Assembly: GCA_965200115.1 (NCBI GenBank)
Contig: OZ241336.1
Location: forward strand, 3,472,001-3,536,000
Length of the DNA: 64,000 bases
Direction: 5' to 3'
Source of the DNA: JAPOUP01 sp026708635
GTDB lineage: Bacteria > Pseudomonadota > Alphaproteobacteria > Rhodobacterales > Rhodobacteraceae
The position numbers were made by a program, and so were the translations under genes. The stretch's first letter is position 1. Each line of letters begins with the position of its first letter. Positions 63,356-64,000 of the stretch are shown here, in pieces. The notes beneath the pieces were generated by a model. The model was not told the origin of the DNA and did not search any database. It saw only the letters and a program-made list of their open reading frames with translations.

Positions 63356-64000
63356 TCAGCCACAGATCCGCTGAAGGTTTACCCAATCGGCATCGGATAG
63401 CACCGGCGAGTTACCACCGGAATCGGAATTCGCCAGCGCCAGCGCCTCCTCGTCGAATCTGCTCACGGCGATGGCATATGGACGTATGGGAATCCCCAGC
63501 GAACGGAAACGCTCGAGGAGCGTTTCGTTGAGAACTGGCTTATACGGCTGTGACAGTAACGCCCCGGCCTGCGCCAGAAGAACGCTCTCGCTTACATCGC
63601 CAGTGGTTAGCAGCCGGAACGCGGCCACCAGGCCGGCCTGTTCCAGAATGCGGGCGACCGGATCCCTGGCGTCGGCGCGAATCGCCTCGGCGATCACGTA
63701 GCCCGCCACCACGTCAGGCGCTTCGTGATCCTCAACAAGTGTCGGGTCAAGCAGAAGCAGACCTCCAGGTAAATGGTTGGTCCACGCCACTCCGTTCGAT
63801 AGGACAACCAACCGTCCGGGTCTGTCACCCAGAAGCCTGGTGTGGAGCCGATCAAGTGCAGCCGTCCCAGTAGGGGTATGGCAGGAGACCCCGGAAATAC
63901 GCTGGATCTGGAAGAGAAGGCGCTCGCCCAACTCAACCCGCTTTGCGTCAGGAACCAATGTCGCGGCATGGTTAACCAGCAGTTCCGGAAGCCATGCCAT
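63356..64000 (-). CDS. M48-like protein without HExxH, cut by the window edge
   Basis: The last 214 residues of a protein that may extend beyond the window (the ATG at 64000 is the last codon visible and need not be the start). It reads VVLSNGVAWTNHLPGGLLLL, DPTLVEDHEAPDVVAGYVIA, EAIRADARDPVARILEQAGL. The layout LPGG-LL-(L)VEDHE-...-AGYVIAEAIR copies that of M48 metallopeptidases (LPGG-...-LAHEIGH), but the HExxH is replaced by AEAIR, so it is probably not a peptidase. Convergent with hisA. Function unknown. Confidence 0.7.
   Translation of the reverse strand: MAWLPELLVNHAATLVPDAKRVELGERLLFQIQRISGVSCHTPTGTAALDRLHTRLLGDRPGRLVVLSNGVAWTNHLPGGLLLLDPTLVEDHEAPDVVAGYVIAEAIRADARDPVARILEQAGLVAAFRLLTTGDVSESVLLAQAGALLSQPYKPVLNETLLERFRSLGIPIRPYAIAVSRFDEEALALANSDSGGNSPVLSDADWVNLQRICG

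Noticed and set aside
63110..63400. 96-codon plus-strand ORF starting in the hisA stop codon
   Set aside because: It overlaps the 3' end of the convergent M48-like gene, is Ser/Thr/Arg-rich and shows no recognisable feature; kept out although the TAATG overlap is suggestive.

Overview
The window is GC-rich throughout, with Shine-Dalgarno-led, densely packed genes, a Gram-negative 16-strand-type porin with an alphaproteobacterial look, and lone biosynthetic genes (hisA, metF/metR) typical of dispersed alphaproteobacterial operons. I read it as a chromosomal segment of an alphaproteobacterium, probably Rhodobacterales- or Rhodospirillales-like. No plasmid replication genes, phage structural genes or CRISPR array are visible. 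The genome looks rich in insertion sequences and partly decaying: many reading frames in the left half are frameshifted, truncated or interrupted.

Left part (1-27.4 kb) is an accessory region. It holds an IS30 transposase, a Fic-domain protein followed by a TrlF-like PHP/AAA gene that has been split by a 3.7-kb Tn5053/Tn552-type transposon (resolvase, DDE transposase, AAA ATPase; TGT...ACA ends, 6-bp target duplication), a Uma2-type nuclease gene, a broken DDE transposase, a degenerate three-gene Mu-type IS next to a DUF3991/Toprim remnant, an IS66-like element, an AAA-ATPase/PD-(D/E)XK fusion protein, an ISKra4-type IS sitting in the 5' end of a small coiled-coil gene, an XRE regulator, a porin with two TbpB-like surface lipoproteins, and a decayed RloA/RloB pair.

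The centre (28.7-38.9 kb) is a ten-gene, tightly overlapping operon: an AceE/transketolase-like thiamine-diphosphate enzyme, a creatininase-family amidohydrolase, a complete NitT/TauT-type ABC importer, a cytosine-deaminase-like hydrolase, an FAD-linked oxidase, a flavodoxin-fold quinone reductase, a RidA-family protein and a RutR-like TetR regulator. Together they look like uptake and stepwise breakdown of a nitrogen heterocycle (pyrimidine-like by inference); this is the best candidate in the window for an undescribed system. A 7+7-bp inverted repeat overlaps the likely promoter.

Next (39.4-49 kb) come an AbiEi/AbiEii-like pair followed with a 4-bp overlap by a broken caspase-like gene, a PcfJ-like hypothetical gene, VapBC and HigBA toxin-antitoxin pairs, an FMN-binding glutamate synthase-family protein and a small membrane protein. 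A tRNA-Gly(TCC) lies at 49.4 kb.

The right part (49.6-64 kb) looks like ordinary chromosome: an MsbA-like ABC exporter, an acyl-CoA synthetase, a PaaI-type thioesterase, a short-chain dehydrogenase, a decayed HigBA locus hit by an IS, the divergent metF/metR pair with a perfect MetR box, a glutamine amidotransferase, an inositol monophosphatase, a maleylacetate reductase remnant, a HEAT-repeat protein, hisA, and an edge-truncated M48-like protein without its HExxH motif.
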